From an uncultured bacterium (GTDB lineage Bacteria; UBP6; UBA1177), in contig CAJOMF010000013.1 of NCBI GenBank assembly GCA_905235605.1, positions 1 through 47,716 of the forward strand: 47,716 nt of DNA. Direction: 5' to 3'. Shown here in pieces: positions 8,849 to 16,786 of the stretch; within the stretch, counting starts at the first letter, position 1, and each line of letters opens with the position of its first letter. Below the pieces are notes generated by a model. That model was not told where the DNA came from. It ran no database searches and saw nothing but the letters and a program-made list of their open reading frames with translations. The translations under genes and the position numbers were made by a program.

Positions 8849-8990
8849 TTATTCTGAGCGTTTCTTCCCCGTCATTCTGAGCTTTAGCGAAGAATCTCAG
8901 AGATCTTTCACATTCGTTCAAGATGACGGAAGATGTTTCGCTGTTGCTCAACATGACAAGAGATCTTTCGCGTTGCTCAAGATGACGGAG
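8849..8990. repeat. Dispersed CATTCTGAGC-type repeat, copy 1 (compound)
   Basis: A complete unit at 8869-8929 is bounded by CCGTCAT and ATGACGG in inverted orientation and carries an internal TCTGAG/CTCAGA inverted repeat. Partial units flank it (ATTCTGAGCG at 8851; AACATGAC and AAGATGACGG up to 8990). Related copies lie at 26347-26435 and 39031-39105. Confidence 0.85.
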
Positions 8991-9020
8991 AGGGCAAACC
9001 ACGGTATCAGGCGGCGGAAA

Positions 9021-9064
9021 CGCTAATTAGCGCCCGCTTTCACAAAACAAGGGGTTGATTTTTT
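9021..9064. repeat. Accessory-patch boundary repeat, copy A
   Basis: Contains the core TTTCACAAAACAAGGGGTTG preceded by GCTAATTAGCGC, in place of the GATCAGCGCA seen in the other copies. It lies 126 bases before the ORF6N gene at 9191. Read on the minus strand, the core would encode K-N-Q-P-L-V-L-stop, like the end of the intact ORF6N gene at 11118. Confidence 0.7.
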
Positions 9065-9190
9065 AATATCACTGTAGACTTTTCAAAATAAATTTATATA
9101 ATAGGCAAGTTTTGGTTTGGCAAAGATGAAAATGTGGTATTTTTTGTCCACGGAGAAATGTATGACTAACAATAAACAGGATGGTTTGCC

Positions 9191-9965
9191 ATGCCAAAAC
9201 AACTGGAAATCATTGACAAAAAGGAAATCATTCTCTTAGACCGGATCGACAGGGAAAAAGTAAAATCACAGATTTACGAGGTTCGCGGTCTTCGCGTCAT
9301 GCTTGACAGAGATATCGCCGCCTATTTCGGGGTCGAAACAGGTGCTCTCAACAGGGCGATGAAGCGAAATATCAGGCGATTTCCACCCAAATTCTGCTTT
9401 CAAATTTCAAGAGAGGAGTATCACGAAATTCTAAGATGCCAATTTGGCATCTTAGAATTGGAGCAGGGCAAGTATTCAAAATATTTGCCTTATGTCTACA
9501 CCGAACACGGGCTTTCGATGCTGACATCCGTGCTGCATACAGACAGAGCGATAGAGGCCAGCATTTTGATAATGGAAGTTTTTGTTGAAGTCGCTCATTA
9601 TATCTCACAAAACACACTGCTTTTGCCCTATGAAGAATTGAAACTGCTTCAAAGCAGGCAGGAAAAACTGTCAGACAAAATTCAGGATATAGAAGAAAAT
9701 ATGGTTAAAAAGGATGAATTATCGGATTTTATTAAACTTTTTGACATAGGATGTAAAAATGAATTGTATCGCTTCTCTTGACCGAATCCACGAAAGATAT
9801 ATCGCTATTGATTTCGAGACAGAAAACGAAAAGCTCTACCACTGCGGTGCATCCAGCAAAGATGCAGGGCGCAGGATCACGACAATAACTGAAATCAAAG
9901 GGATTGCAGATTATAAAAACACCTTAGAATCGCTGCTTTTGAATAGAGAACTGAAATTGAATTAA
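9191..9965 (+). pseudogene. ORF6N-domain protein gene with internal deletion and frameshift
   Basis: The first frame (9191-9781, 196 residues) has the ORF6N DNA-binding domain found in phage antirepressor-like and RhuM-like proteins: IYEVRGLRVMLDRDIAAYFGV, NRRFPPKF-type and LPYVYTEHGLSMLTSVL stretches, then a coiled-coil-like segment. A second frame (9759-9965) carries the conserved tail RIHERYIAIDF...YHCGASSKDAG. The intact relative at 11118-12122 has both parts in one frame, with about 100 residues between them (FVIDNYIGLKTLVLL...). Here that middle is missing and the frame shifts, so the C-terminal domain is lost from the product. The N-terminal DNA-binding part may still be made. AGGA lies 9 bases before the ATG. 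Confidence 0.82.
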
Positions 9966-9981
9966 GTTGCACCAGAAAAAT

Positions 9982-10031
9982 CCGATCAGCGCACGGTTTC
10001 ACAAAATAAGGGGTTGATTTTTGCAGGCGAG
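9982..10031. repeat. Accessory-patch boundary repeat, copy B
   Basis: Begins CCGATCAGCGCACG, then the TTTCACAAAATAAGGGGTTG core and GCAGGCGAG. It matches copy C (11046-11093) over about 35 bases with two differences, then again at GCRGGCGAG. It separates the broken ORF6N gene from the broken Abi gene. A short echo, GATCAGCGCACC, recurs at 10153-10164 in the Abi leader. Confidence 0.8.
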
Positions 10032-10092
10032 CCGCCCGCGCTCCGGCACAACCGCGTGTTAAACAAAATTTAAAATTTTTTCAAAATTAATA

Positions 10093-10120
10093 TTGACAAA
10101 AAAAGAAAAACCAGTATCTT
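10093..10120 (+). promoter_or_regulatory. Promoter of the Abi-family gene
   Basis: TTGACA (10093-10098), a 16-base spacer and TATCTT (10115-10120), in AT-rich DNA 65 bases before the Abi start codon. Confidence 0.55.
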
Positions 10121-10131
10121 TCTGCCGATAT

Positions 10132-10174
10132 GACCTCCCACGCTTCCCGTAAGATCAGCGCACCATGGGAGGTC
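10132..10174 (+). promoter_or_regulatory. Leader hairpin that would bury the Shine-Dalgarno sequence
   Basis: GACCTCCCA (10132-10140) is the exact complement of TGGGAGGTC (10166-10174). The right arm contains GGGAGG, the only good ribosome binding site before ATG 10185. The pairing would hide it, so translation of the Abi gene may be kept low or made conditional. The 25-base loop contains the GATCAGCGCACC motif of the boundary repeats. The structure is seen in sequence; the regulation is inferred. Confidence 0.5.
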
Positions 10175-10184
10175 TTCGAGCTTT

Positions 10185-11014
10185 ATGAAGCAAATTTTCA
10201 AGATGGAATACACAAAATCCCCCATTTCAGTCGAAGAACAAATCAAAAAACTTGAAAGACGCGGTCTGGTTTTTTCTGACAAAAAATCTGCTGCAGAATA
10301 CTTGGAAAACATGTGTTCGACCAAAGATTGAGAAATATCATTTTCAACGAGCTGGAAAAAATCGAAATTGCCGTCCGCACTAAATTGTCACTTGTTTATT
10401 CAGTTGCTGCCAACGATTCGTGGTGGTTCAAATCGGAAGAAATATACAAGAAAGGTATAGAATCTTACGAAAAACTTATGGAAAACATCAAAACTGATGT
10501 GAAAAGAAGCAACGAAGACTTTCTTAAGCATTACAAAAAGAAATATTCGTCGCCTGAAACACCTCCGTCGTGGATGACTTTGGAAGTCGTTTCATTCGGA
10601 ACACTCAGCCATTTGTATGAAATGCTGAAAAACACCAAGGAAAAGCGGCAGATTGCGAGGGCTTTCGGCATAGGAGACGAAGATGTTTTCGCCAACTGGC
10701 TTCATGCTTTTTCTAATTTGCGGAACAATTGCGCTCACCATAACAGAATTTGGAACAGACGCTTCATTATCAATATGCAGCTGCCGTACAACACCACAAA
10801 TCCTTTTATTGCAAAAAACGATCTCAAACAGTTAAAACGCAATAAAATTTTCGTTCTGCTCTCCGCTATAAAATATATTGCCGATATTCTGAGCCCCGGA
10901 AATTCGTTCAAAAAGAATTTGATTTTACTGCTGAATGACAAACATCGGCTCCTGACCCTCAAAGAGATGGGATTTCCCGCAGATTGGCAAAAATTGCCCG
11001 TATGGGAAAATTAG
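10185..11014 (+). pseudogene. Abi_2 (AbiD/AbiF-type) abortive-infection gene with internal deletion
   Basis: Two fragments of one family gene in different frames. The first (10185-10331, 48 codons) has the usual Abi_2 start: SPISVEEQIKKLERRGLVFSDKKSAAEYL. The second (10313-11014) resumes at FDQRLRNIIFNELEKIEIAVRTKL-type sequence and carries the HEPN-like RNNCAHHNRIWNR motif near residue 140. The conserved region normally linking them (around YYRLSGYWYPF to LYxFD, some tens of residues) is missing and the frame changes at 10311-10316. The family blocks phage propagation, with HEPN domains often acting as ribonucleases. This copy is probably inactive, although the HEPN-bearing fragment could be translated from GTG 10313. 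Confidence 0.8.
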
Positions 11015-11037
11015 TAATTCCAAAAAGTTCACCACAT

Positions 11038-11093
11038 CCGCAACGCCGATCAGCGCACGTTTTCGCAAAATAAGGGGTTGAGGTTGCGGGCGA
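11038..11093. repeat. Accessory-patch boundary repeat, copy C
   Basis: Starts with CCGCAACGCCGATCAGCGCA (11038-11057), repeated exactly at 12252-12271, so the intact ORF6N gene is flanked by 20-base direct repeats. It continues with TTTTCGCAAAATAAGGGGTT and GCGGGCGAG, matching copy B. A decayed echo of the core (GGTTTCACAAAACAACTTCT) lies at 11113-11132 and overlaps the last codons of the ORF6N gene. Confidence 0.85.
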
Positions 11094-11117
11094 GCAGACC
11101 TAAGCTCCCAGAGGGTT

Positions 11118-12122
11118 TCACAAAACAACTTCTTGATTTTTCAAAAGGTTTTCAATCAGCGGCTTATAAATTGCATTCTCAGAAAGAGTCGAAATTGTGC
11201 TGATTCTGCTTCCGGCATCTTTTGAGGATGCTCCGCAATGGTAAACAATCTCGTTTTCATTGCCGAAATCAATAATAATGTATCTGTCGTGAAAAATACC
11301 GTTCGTACGCTTGAAAGAAATCACAACATTCGGATATTCCTTGCAGAAATCATCATACTCCTTTTTATGCAGTCCCTTTTTCAAATTGTCGGTAAAGATT
11401 GTGGTTTTTACATCTTTAGGCACAGATTTAAGCAGCACGAGCGTTTTCAAGCCGATATAATTGTCAATCACAAAAATCGTCTCTTTTGCCTGGGAATAAA
11501 TTTTCTGATATGCAAGATCGGCTTCAACAGACCTGCCGTTAAGGAACAGAAAATCTTTTTTTATTTCTGTATTGCTGAAATCATCAATGATTGTCGCCAT
11601 TTCCAGCATTTTTTGATCTATTCTCGCAATATCTTTGGAGTGTTCCAAAATATTTTCAGTATTTTGAGCTGTTTGAACAGCAATTTTGGCGACTTCATCA
11701 TATCCGACCAAATGTTCGCGCTCAATAATGAAATCCTTCATTCCCTTGAAAAGCCGAACCAGTATTTTACTCTGTCTTATTGCCAAATCACCGCGTAAAA
11801 CTGTCATCAGCATATAAATTCCTTGCTCGGTAAAGGCGTAAGGAAGATAAGCTCTACCACCCTTAACGCCCTTTACCTGTATCGAGGTCAAAATTTTTGA
11901 CCTCGATAATTCCAAAACTTCGTAAGCATTAAGCTGGAATCTGAAGTCGCTGTCAAATTTCTCAATGTTATTCTTTACTTGCTGATTGAAAGCCTTGACT
12001 GAATAACCGTAAATTTCAGCCAGATCAAAGTCGAGCATAACCTGCACTCCACGAATCGTGTAAATTTTCGACCTCAAATCTGTTTCGCTGTGAATAACTA
12101 TTTCATTTTCCATTTCTAACAT
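11118..12122 (-). CDS. ORF6N-domain protein with PLD-like C-terminal domain
   Basis: Intact, about 334 residues. N-terminal ORF6N DNA-binding domain (KIYTIRGVQVMLDFDLAEIYG, then LPYAFTEQGIYMLMTVLRGDLA), a coiled-coil-like centre (residues about 150-195), and a C-terminal domain with FVIDNYIG, TIFTDN and FHDRYIIIDF...YHCGASSKDAG that resembles the half-HKD/phospholipase-D-like domain often fused to ORF6N. Such proteins occur on phages and mobile islands and are inferred to act as regulators or DNA-associated effectors. Start uncertain: ATG 12122 or ATG 12113, neither with a strong ribosome site. The gene lies between 20-base direct repeats, opposite in orientation to its neighbours. Confidence 0.82.
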   Translation of the reverse strand: MLEMENEIVIHSETDLRSKIYTIRGVQVMLDFDLAEIYGYSVKAFNQQVKNNIEKFDSDFRFQLNAYEVLELSRSKILTSIQVKGVKGGRAYLPYAFTEQGIYMLMTVLRGDLAIRQSKILVRLFKGMKDFIIEREHLVGYDEVAKIAVQTAQNTENILEHSKDIARIDQKMLEMATIIDDFSNTEIKKDFLFLNGRSVEADLAYQKIYSQAKETIFVIDNYIGLKTLVLLKSVPKDVKTTIFTDNLKKGLHKKEYDDFCKEYPNVVISFKRTNGIFHDRYIIIDFGNENEIVYHCGASSKDAGSRISTISTLSENAIYKPLIENLLKNQEVVL

Positions 12123-12251
12123 CAAAGAAAAATTTTCTGGGAAATAAAATAAAAATTTAGATAAAAAATCAAGTTTTATTTTTATAATTTACAAAATTTT
12201 TAGAAATAAATTTAGAAAAAACTGAGTCTTTAAATAAAAAACCGTATGTCT

Positions 12252-12271
12252 CCGCAACGCCGATCAGCGCA
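12252..12271. repeat. Accessory-patch boundary repeat, copy D (20-base direct repeat)
   Basis: CCGCAACGCCGATCAGCGCA, identical to 11038-11057. The TTTCACAAAATAAGGGG part of the longer repeat is absent here. The surrounding DNA 12123-12357 is AT-rich and otherwise empty, ending in the U32 gene's ribosome site. Confidence 0.85.
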
Positions 12272-12357
12272 ATTCAAAAACAACAAAGTAACGCAAAAAC
12301 TTGACTTAAAGCACTTTTGCCGCGTTAATTCGCAGAATTTTTGTATTGAGGTGTTTT

Positions 12358-13557
12358 ATGGCTGAACTTCTTGCCCCTGCAGGCAACCCTGAAAAACTCG
12401 TCTGGGCCGATATTTACGGCGCAGATGCGATATATTTTGGTGTTGACAGGTTTTCACTGCGCTCTTTTGCGGGAAATTTCTCTCTTGACGATGCCGCAAA
12501 AGCTCTCGAAAGGCTTCATAAAAACGGCAAAAAAGGCTACATAACTTTAAACATTTACCCATATTCGGGCGAATACAAAGATCTGGTCGAAACAGCCGGT
12601 CAGCTTGCCGAATGCAATGCCGACGCATTCATCGTGAGCGATTTCGGCGTCATCACGGCACTCAAAAAAGCTGGGCTCAAAGTGCCGCTCCACATTTCGA
12701 CTCAGGCAAACACTGTTTCTTGGCAGACAATAAACGCATACTACGACTACGGCGCAAAAAGAGTGAATCTGGCGCGCGAACTCTCATTTGAAAAAATAAA
12801 AGAGATCGCAGAAAACAAATACAAAGAAGCCGAGATCGAAGTTTTCATACACGGCGCAGTCTGCTTCAGCATGTCGGGAAGGTGCGCGATAAGCGACTGG
12901 CTCACCGGCAGGAAGGCAAACCGCGGCGAATGCACCCACCCCTGCCGCTGGAAATACGCTGTCGTCGAAGAAAAGCGCGAAGGCGAATATATGCCTGTAG
13001 GAGAAGACGGACGCGGGACTTACATCTTCAACCCGAAGGAACTCGCCCTTTTCGACTATGTAAAACCGCTCAAGGAACTCGGCGTTGACTCTTTCAAAAT
13101 CGAAGGAAGAATGAAATCCATCCACTATGTCGCATCGGTCGTTTCGCTCTACAGAAGGATTCTCGACGGCGAAAATATCCCGCATGAAGAAATAGTTCGC
13201 CTTCTCAACCGCATCAAAAACAGAGGATACTCCACAGGTTTCATGAAAGGCGGCGTCACTCCCGACGACTACCAGTTAGGCGGCGACGGCTCCAACTCCG
13301 AAGCCGAATTCATCGCGAATATCACAGAAGAAAAGCTCAGCGGAAAATGTGTTGCCGAGATCAGGAACCACACAGAAGCTGGCGAAACAGTCGAAATCCT
13401 TGAACCCAACGGCCGCACCAGAAACTACAAACTTCCGGAACTACTCACCTTCACTGACGGAACGCAGGCTTTGACGGCAAACCACTCGAAATTCATCCTG
13501 CTCGAAGGCAATTTCAAACCCTGTTCAATTCTCAGAAGAATAGAACAAAACGATTGA
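12358..13557 (+). CDS. U32-family protein, TrhP/YegQ-like tRNA hydroxylation factor
   Basis: 399 residues. Annotated as peptidase U32, but the family members closest in style (TrhP/YegQ) support prephenate-dependent hydroxylation of tRNA uridine 34. Seen here: LLAPAGNPEKL start, FGVDRFSLR, HISTQANT, and the four conserved cysteines Cys169, Cys176, Cys192 and Cys196 (CFSMSGRCAISDWL, RGECTHPCRW) expected to hold an iron-sulfur cluster, then DSFKIEGRMKS. The C-terminal barrel-like region follows residue 310. ATG 12358 is chosen over a TTG four codons upstream because GAGGTG precedes it. Convergent with hisC. A rRNA-modifying U32 role (RlhA-like) cannot be excluded. Confidence 0.85.
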   Translation: MAELLAPAGNPEKLVWADIYGADAIYFGVDRFSLRSFAGNFSLDDAAKALERLHKNGKKGYITLNIYPYSGEYKDLVETAGQLAECNADAFIVSDFGVITALKKAGLKVPLHISTQANTVSWQTINAYYDYGAKRVNLARELSFEKIKEIAENKYKEAEIEVFIHGAVCFSMSGRCAISDWLTGRKANRGECTHPCRWKYAVVEEKREGEYMPVGEDGRGTYIFNPKELALFDYVKPLKELGVDSFKIEGRMKSIHYVASVVSLYRRILDGENIPHEEIVRLLNRIKNRGYSTGFMKGGVTPDDYQLGGDGSNSEAEFIANITEEKLSGKCVAEIRNHTEAGETVEILEPNGRTRNYKLPELLTFTDGTQALTANHSKFILLEGNFKPCSILRRIEQND

Positions 13558-13600
13558 ATTCGTAGAGACTTAATACAGATTGGCAAATTTTCAGATAATT

Positions 13601-14731
13601 TTAAACTCTGTCGAGAACTTTCGCCATTCTCGAAAGGAAGTCTTCGGTCTGGAGATGGTCACCGAGAGTGACTCTGAAGAAACCGGGGAGCATTTTGAAG
13701 GAGCTTCTGTCGCGGACGAAAATATTCTCTCGCTCCATTTCTTCAAGGAGTTTCGGAAGGCGCGGATGCTGCACCATGATGTAGTTTGCCTTGCTGTCGA
13801 AAGCGGTAAGACCATGGCTGCGGAAAAAATCGAGCATTGCTATTTTGCTGTTTCTGACGTCGGTGACGTATTTTTCCATATACTGCTTGTCGTCAAGTGC
13901 CGCAGTAGCCGCGATCTGAGCCAGAACGCTGACGCTTTTCGGGTTGAGGACTTTCGAAAGCTGCGCGATGAGCGAAAGGTTTGTGAGAAGATACCCTACT
14001 CTTAAACCAGCCAAAGCCCACGCTTTCGAGAAAGTTCTCGTTACGATGAGGTTCGGATAGGTATCGATGAGGTCGAGGACCGTTTCGCCCGCAAATTCGT
14101 AGTAAGCCTCGTCAACGATAACGACGCAGTGGCTAGCGATCGAACAGAGCGTCGCGATCTGCTGTTTCGAAAGAAGGACACCCGTCGGATTGTTGGGGTT
14201 GACAACGTAGATCATCTTGGTTGACGGAGTCACGTTTTCAAGGACTGAAGCAATGTCCGGCTTGAAAGGATCGGGCGTTTCGACTTTTTTAACGACCGCG
14301 CCGCGGGTGTGGATGTATGTCAGAAAGTGGGTGTAAGTCGGATAAGGAACGACTACTTCGTCTTTCGGATCGAGGAAGACTTTGCAGATAAGGTCAAGTG
14401 CGTCGTCGCTTCCGTTCGTGACAAGGATCTCTTCCATCGCTCTGCCGGAATATGCTGCAAGTTTACGGCGGAGTTCCTTGCTCGAAAGCTCGGGATACCA
14501 GTTTAGCAGATTGTCGTTGCAGGCTAAAGCGTTTATTATTGCGTTTTTAACGGCGACCGAGGGCGGCAGAGTCGATTCGTTCCAGTCGAGTTTGAGCGGC
14601 GGAAGATCGCAGTTTGCAAGCCCCGAAACTATTTTGTCGCGGCTAGAGATCGGCGAATAAGGTTCTAAATTTTCTATAAAATCGGAAGCAAAATTTCTTT
14701 CTGTTCTACCGTAACAAGCATTTCCTTTCAT
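13601..14731 (-). CDS. hisC: Histidinol-phosphate aminotransferase (class I/II aminotransferase)
   Basis: 376 residues from ATG 14731, which has GGGA upstream; a longer reading would add an implausible hydrophobic leader. A pyridoxal-phosphate enzyme catalysing the transamination step of histidine synthesis. Visible: KLDWNES near the start, NPNNPTG, DEAYYEF, and the cofactor lysine Lys236 in TFSKAWALAGLRVGY, the HisC arrangement; GFFRVTLG near the end carries the substrate-binding Arg. No other his biosynthesis gene is adjacent, so a related aminotransferase with broader specificity remains possible. The upstream gap 14732-14908 contains an ATGTAAA/TTTACAT hairpin (14829-14847). Confidence 0.83.
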   Translation of the reverse strand: MKGNACYGRTERNFASDFIENLEPYSPISSRDKIVSGLANCDLPPLKLDWNESTLPPSVAVKNAIINALACNDNLLNWYPELSSKELRRKLAAYSGRAMEEILVTNGSDDALDLICKVFLDPKDEVVVPYPTYTHFLTYIHTRGAVVKKVETPDPFKPDIASVLENVTPSTKMIYVVNPNNPTGVLLSKQQIATLCSIASHCVVIVDEAYYEFAGETVLDLIDTYPNLIVTRTFSKAWALAGLRVGYLLTNLSLIAQLSKVLNPKSVSVLAQIAATAALDDKQYMEKYVTDVRNSKIAMLDFFRSHGLTAFDSKANYIMVQHPRLPKLLEEMERENIFVRDRSSFKMLPGFFRVTLGDHLQTEDFLSRMAKVLDRV

Positions 14732-14908
14732 CTTTTTTCCCAAAATTAAAAAACAAAAAATCGGCAGAAACAAGCAAAAATTGTGCCAAGGCAAATATTT
14801 GATTTAACTGGTTTTTTCACCCAGAAAAATGTAAAGAACTTTTACATTGATCCTCGGTGTTAAAAAGTTTTTAAAGTGGATTTTGATACTTGAAAAATTT
14901 AATGAGGA

Positions 14909-16711
14909 CTAATCTTTAGTGCAGACAATGTCGTCAACGATTACATAGGTACCGCTGGTATCTTTCGTGGTCACATAAACAAGAAGCTGAAAATCTGTAA
15001 CATCGGAAGAGAGTGTGATGGTATGCGTAAACTCTTTCCAAGAATCGTCCACGGCTTTCCAGTCGATAGTGCTTCCTTTATATTCACCGTTATAATAAGC
15101 TCTTAAAGCAACCTTCGCATCTCCTTTTGCATAAAATACGCATGTGTAATCTCCCTGAGAAAGAGATATTGCTTCCGCAGTGGCAATCCTTTTATTAGCT
15201 GTGGTTCCCTTCATTCTGAGTGCAGAAGAGCCGCCGTGAACATCCGATGTTTCACGGGTAACATTCGAAGCAGTAATTTCAGCCGGTTTTACACTGGTAG
15301 CCCAACCGGCAGGAACACTTTCCGTCCACTCTTCAAAACCGCCGTTTTGGATAAGGTTGGAAACTTCCATGCATTCATGCGCTTCGGGGCTGCATTCCGT
15401 GCCTGCTCCGCAGTCGGAATTATCCATGCATTTTCCGTCGAGAGCAACGCAAGTGCCTGTAACGCCGGAGCATTGCGAATATGTGCTGTCACAGTCAGCA
15501 TCGGCACACGGATCGCCGTCGATACAGGTGTGCGTTCCGGTCGTGTCACAGATTTTGTCTTCTGCCGGACATTCCGCCTTTGAAGCGCAGAAACCGTCTT
15601 TCGGAAGGCATTTGCCCGTTGCCGCCTCGCACTGGGACCAAGTTTCGTCACAGTTTGAAGCAGCACAGTTGTCGACTCCGAAATCTTCAGCCGATCTCGG
15701 AAGGATCTTCGAGTGGTTGAAGGTATAGGTCAGAACGCCGCTCAGAGAGTTGAAGAATGTGCCGACTGCCGGATTCGTATAGCTGTAGAAATCGTCATCG
15801 ACCTTGAGTCCGTCCGCGACTCCGAAGACGTTGTAGCTGTCCGCCGCCTCGGTTACGGTGACGTTCTCGACCTTTACCAGAACACCGTTATAGACCTTTT
15901 CAAGATCTCCGCCGTCTTTGATTTTTGCAGGATCGACTGTGACAAAATCGGGAAGAGTGCTGCCGCCGGCTTTTACTGTGACAGCAGCGTAGGTGATCTC
16001 AAGAAGCCCGTAGTAGTCGGCAAGATTTCCCTCGACTGTAACAAGGTCACCGAGTTTGGGAGAAGAGTCTGCGCTGTAGACGTAAATCCCGCTGTAACGC
16101 TCCTTCAGCTCAGGATCCCATGCATTTTTCGGGACCTGGATGTAGAAGTTTTTCTCCTTGACCGCTGTAACGATACCCTCGACTTTAACTGTGTTTCCGG
16201 TTGCGACATTGCCCTGCTTGATATCATAAATCGTGACCGCGCAGGCTGCGCCGAAGTAGTTCGCAGTCTCCCGGCAGACATCACATGCATCACCGAGACC
16301 GTCGCCGTCACTGTCATAATCAAGATAATTCGGAATCCCGTCGCCGTCGTCATCAACAGGAACACCGCGCGGTGCTTCTACCGAATCGGGAATACCGTCG
16401 TTGTCACTGTCATCGTCAAGATAGTTGGGAATCCCGTCACCGTCATCATCGCCTTTTCCTTCGATCCCGTTGGGAATCCCGTCGCCGTCATCATCCTGCT
16501 GAGCCCATTCGGAATCGACAGGTTCTTCCGCACCGGAATCATCTTCTGTTTCGCCGCTTGAATTGTCCGGCAATTCGTCATCGGAAATTTCTGAAGAATC
16601 GTTTCCGCCTTTTCCGCCGTCACCGTACTGGTCATAAGGATTTTCGCTGCCCGAACCGCATGCAGCAGCAAAAATCAGCGTCGTAAAAACAAGTAAAATT
16701 TTTATTTTCAT
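14909..16711 (-). CDS. Large lipoprotein: calcium-loop repeats, OB-fold-like domain, Cys-rich repeats, C-terminal jelly-roll-like domain
   Basis: About 600 residues. Lipobox IFAAAC, then a Ser/Asp/Glu linker, then thrombospondin type-3-like calcium loops ([27 protein letters not shown]) over residues about 75-145. A domain with [18 protein letters not shown] and [10 protein letters not shown] (about 165-250) resembles the OB-fold-like modules of the lipoprotein at 32757. Two or more Cys repeats of the form NC...[15 protein letters not shown] follow (about 350-445), then a domain with [10 protein letters not shown] and [15 protein letters not shown], as in carbohydrate-binding CBM4/9-like modules. 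Probably surface-exposed and adhesive or polymer-binding. Start supported by GGAGG 6 bases upstream. Confidence 0.82.
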   Translation of the reverse strand: MKIKILLVFTTLIFAAACGSGSENPYDQYGDGGKGGNDSSEISDDELPDNSSGETEDDSGAEEPVDSEWAQQDDDGDGIPNGIEGKGDDDGDGIPNYLDDDSDNDGIPDSVEAPRGVPVDDDGDGIPNYLDYDSDGDGLGDACDVCRETANYFGAACAVTIYDIKQGNVATGNTVKVEGIVTAVKEKNFYIQVPKNAWDPELKERYSGIYVYSADSSPKLGDLVTVEGNLADYYGLLEITYAAVTVKAGGSTLPDFVTVDPAKIKDGGDLEKVYNGVLVKVENVTVTEAADSYNVFGVADGLKVDDDFYSYTNPAVGTFFNSLSGVLTYTFNHSKILPRSAEDFGVDNCAASNCDETWSQCEAATGKCLPKDGFCASKAECPAEDKICDTTGTHTCIDGDPCADADCDSTYSQCSGVTGTCVALDGKCMDNSDCGAGTECSPEAHECMEVSNLIQNGGFEEWTESVPAGWATSVKPAEITASNVTRETSDVHGGSSALRMKGTTANKRIATAEAISLSQGDYTCVFYAKGDAKVALRAYYNGEYKGSTIDWKAVDDSWKEFTHTITLSSDVTDFQLLVYVTTKDTSGTYVIVDDIVCTKD

Positions 16712-16738
16712 GTATACCTCCGTCAAAAAAACCGGATT

Positions 16739-16766
16739 ATTATACTCAAAAAAATTCCCCGGACAA
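16739..16766 (-). promoter_or_regulatory. Promoter of the calcium-loop lipoprotein gene
   Basis: Minus strand TTGTCC (16766-16761), a 16-base spacer and a perfect TATAAT (16744-16739), ending 27 bases before the ATG at 16711. Confidence 0.6.
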
Positions 16767-16786
16767 TAGCCGCAACCCTAAAGACC

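Larger units (their letters stand above)
8689..9190. other. 502-base gene-free stretch made of hairpins and repeats
   Basis: No credible gene. In order it holds a GC-rich hairpin (8727-8751), a 25-base palindrome (8771-8795), a terminator-like hairpin (8791-8837), a dispersed CATTCTGAGC-type repeat block (8849-8990) and the first copy of the accessory-patch repeat (9021-9064), followed by AT-rich DNA leading to the ORF6N gene. An open frame on the minus strand (8703-9002) is translated repeat. Confidence 0.8.

Noticed and set aside
8703-9002. A 99-residue minus-strand open frame
   Set aside because: It is made entirely of the CATTCTGAGC-type repeat and nearby hairpins; similar translated-repeat frames are a well-known artefact. 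No ribosome site.
9021-12271. Integron-like attC cassette array
   Set aside because: The repeats lack a paired RYYYAAC / GTTRRRY core, gene orientations are mixed, and no integron integrase is present. GTTAGGC at 8815-8821 is part of a terminator-like stem.
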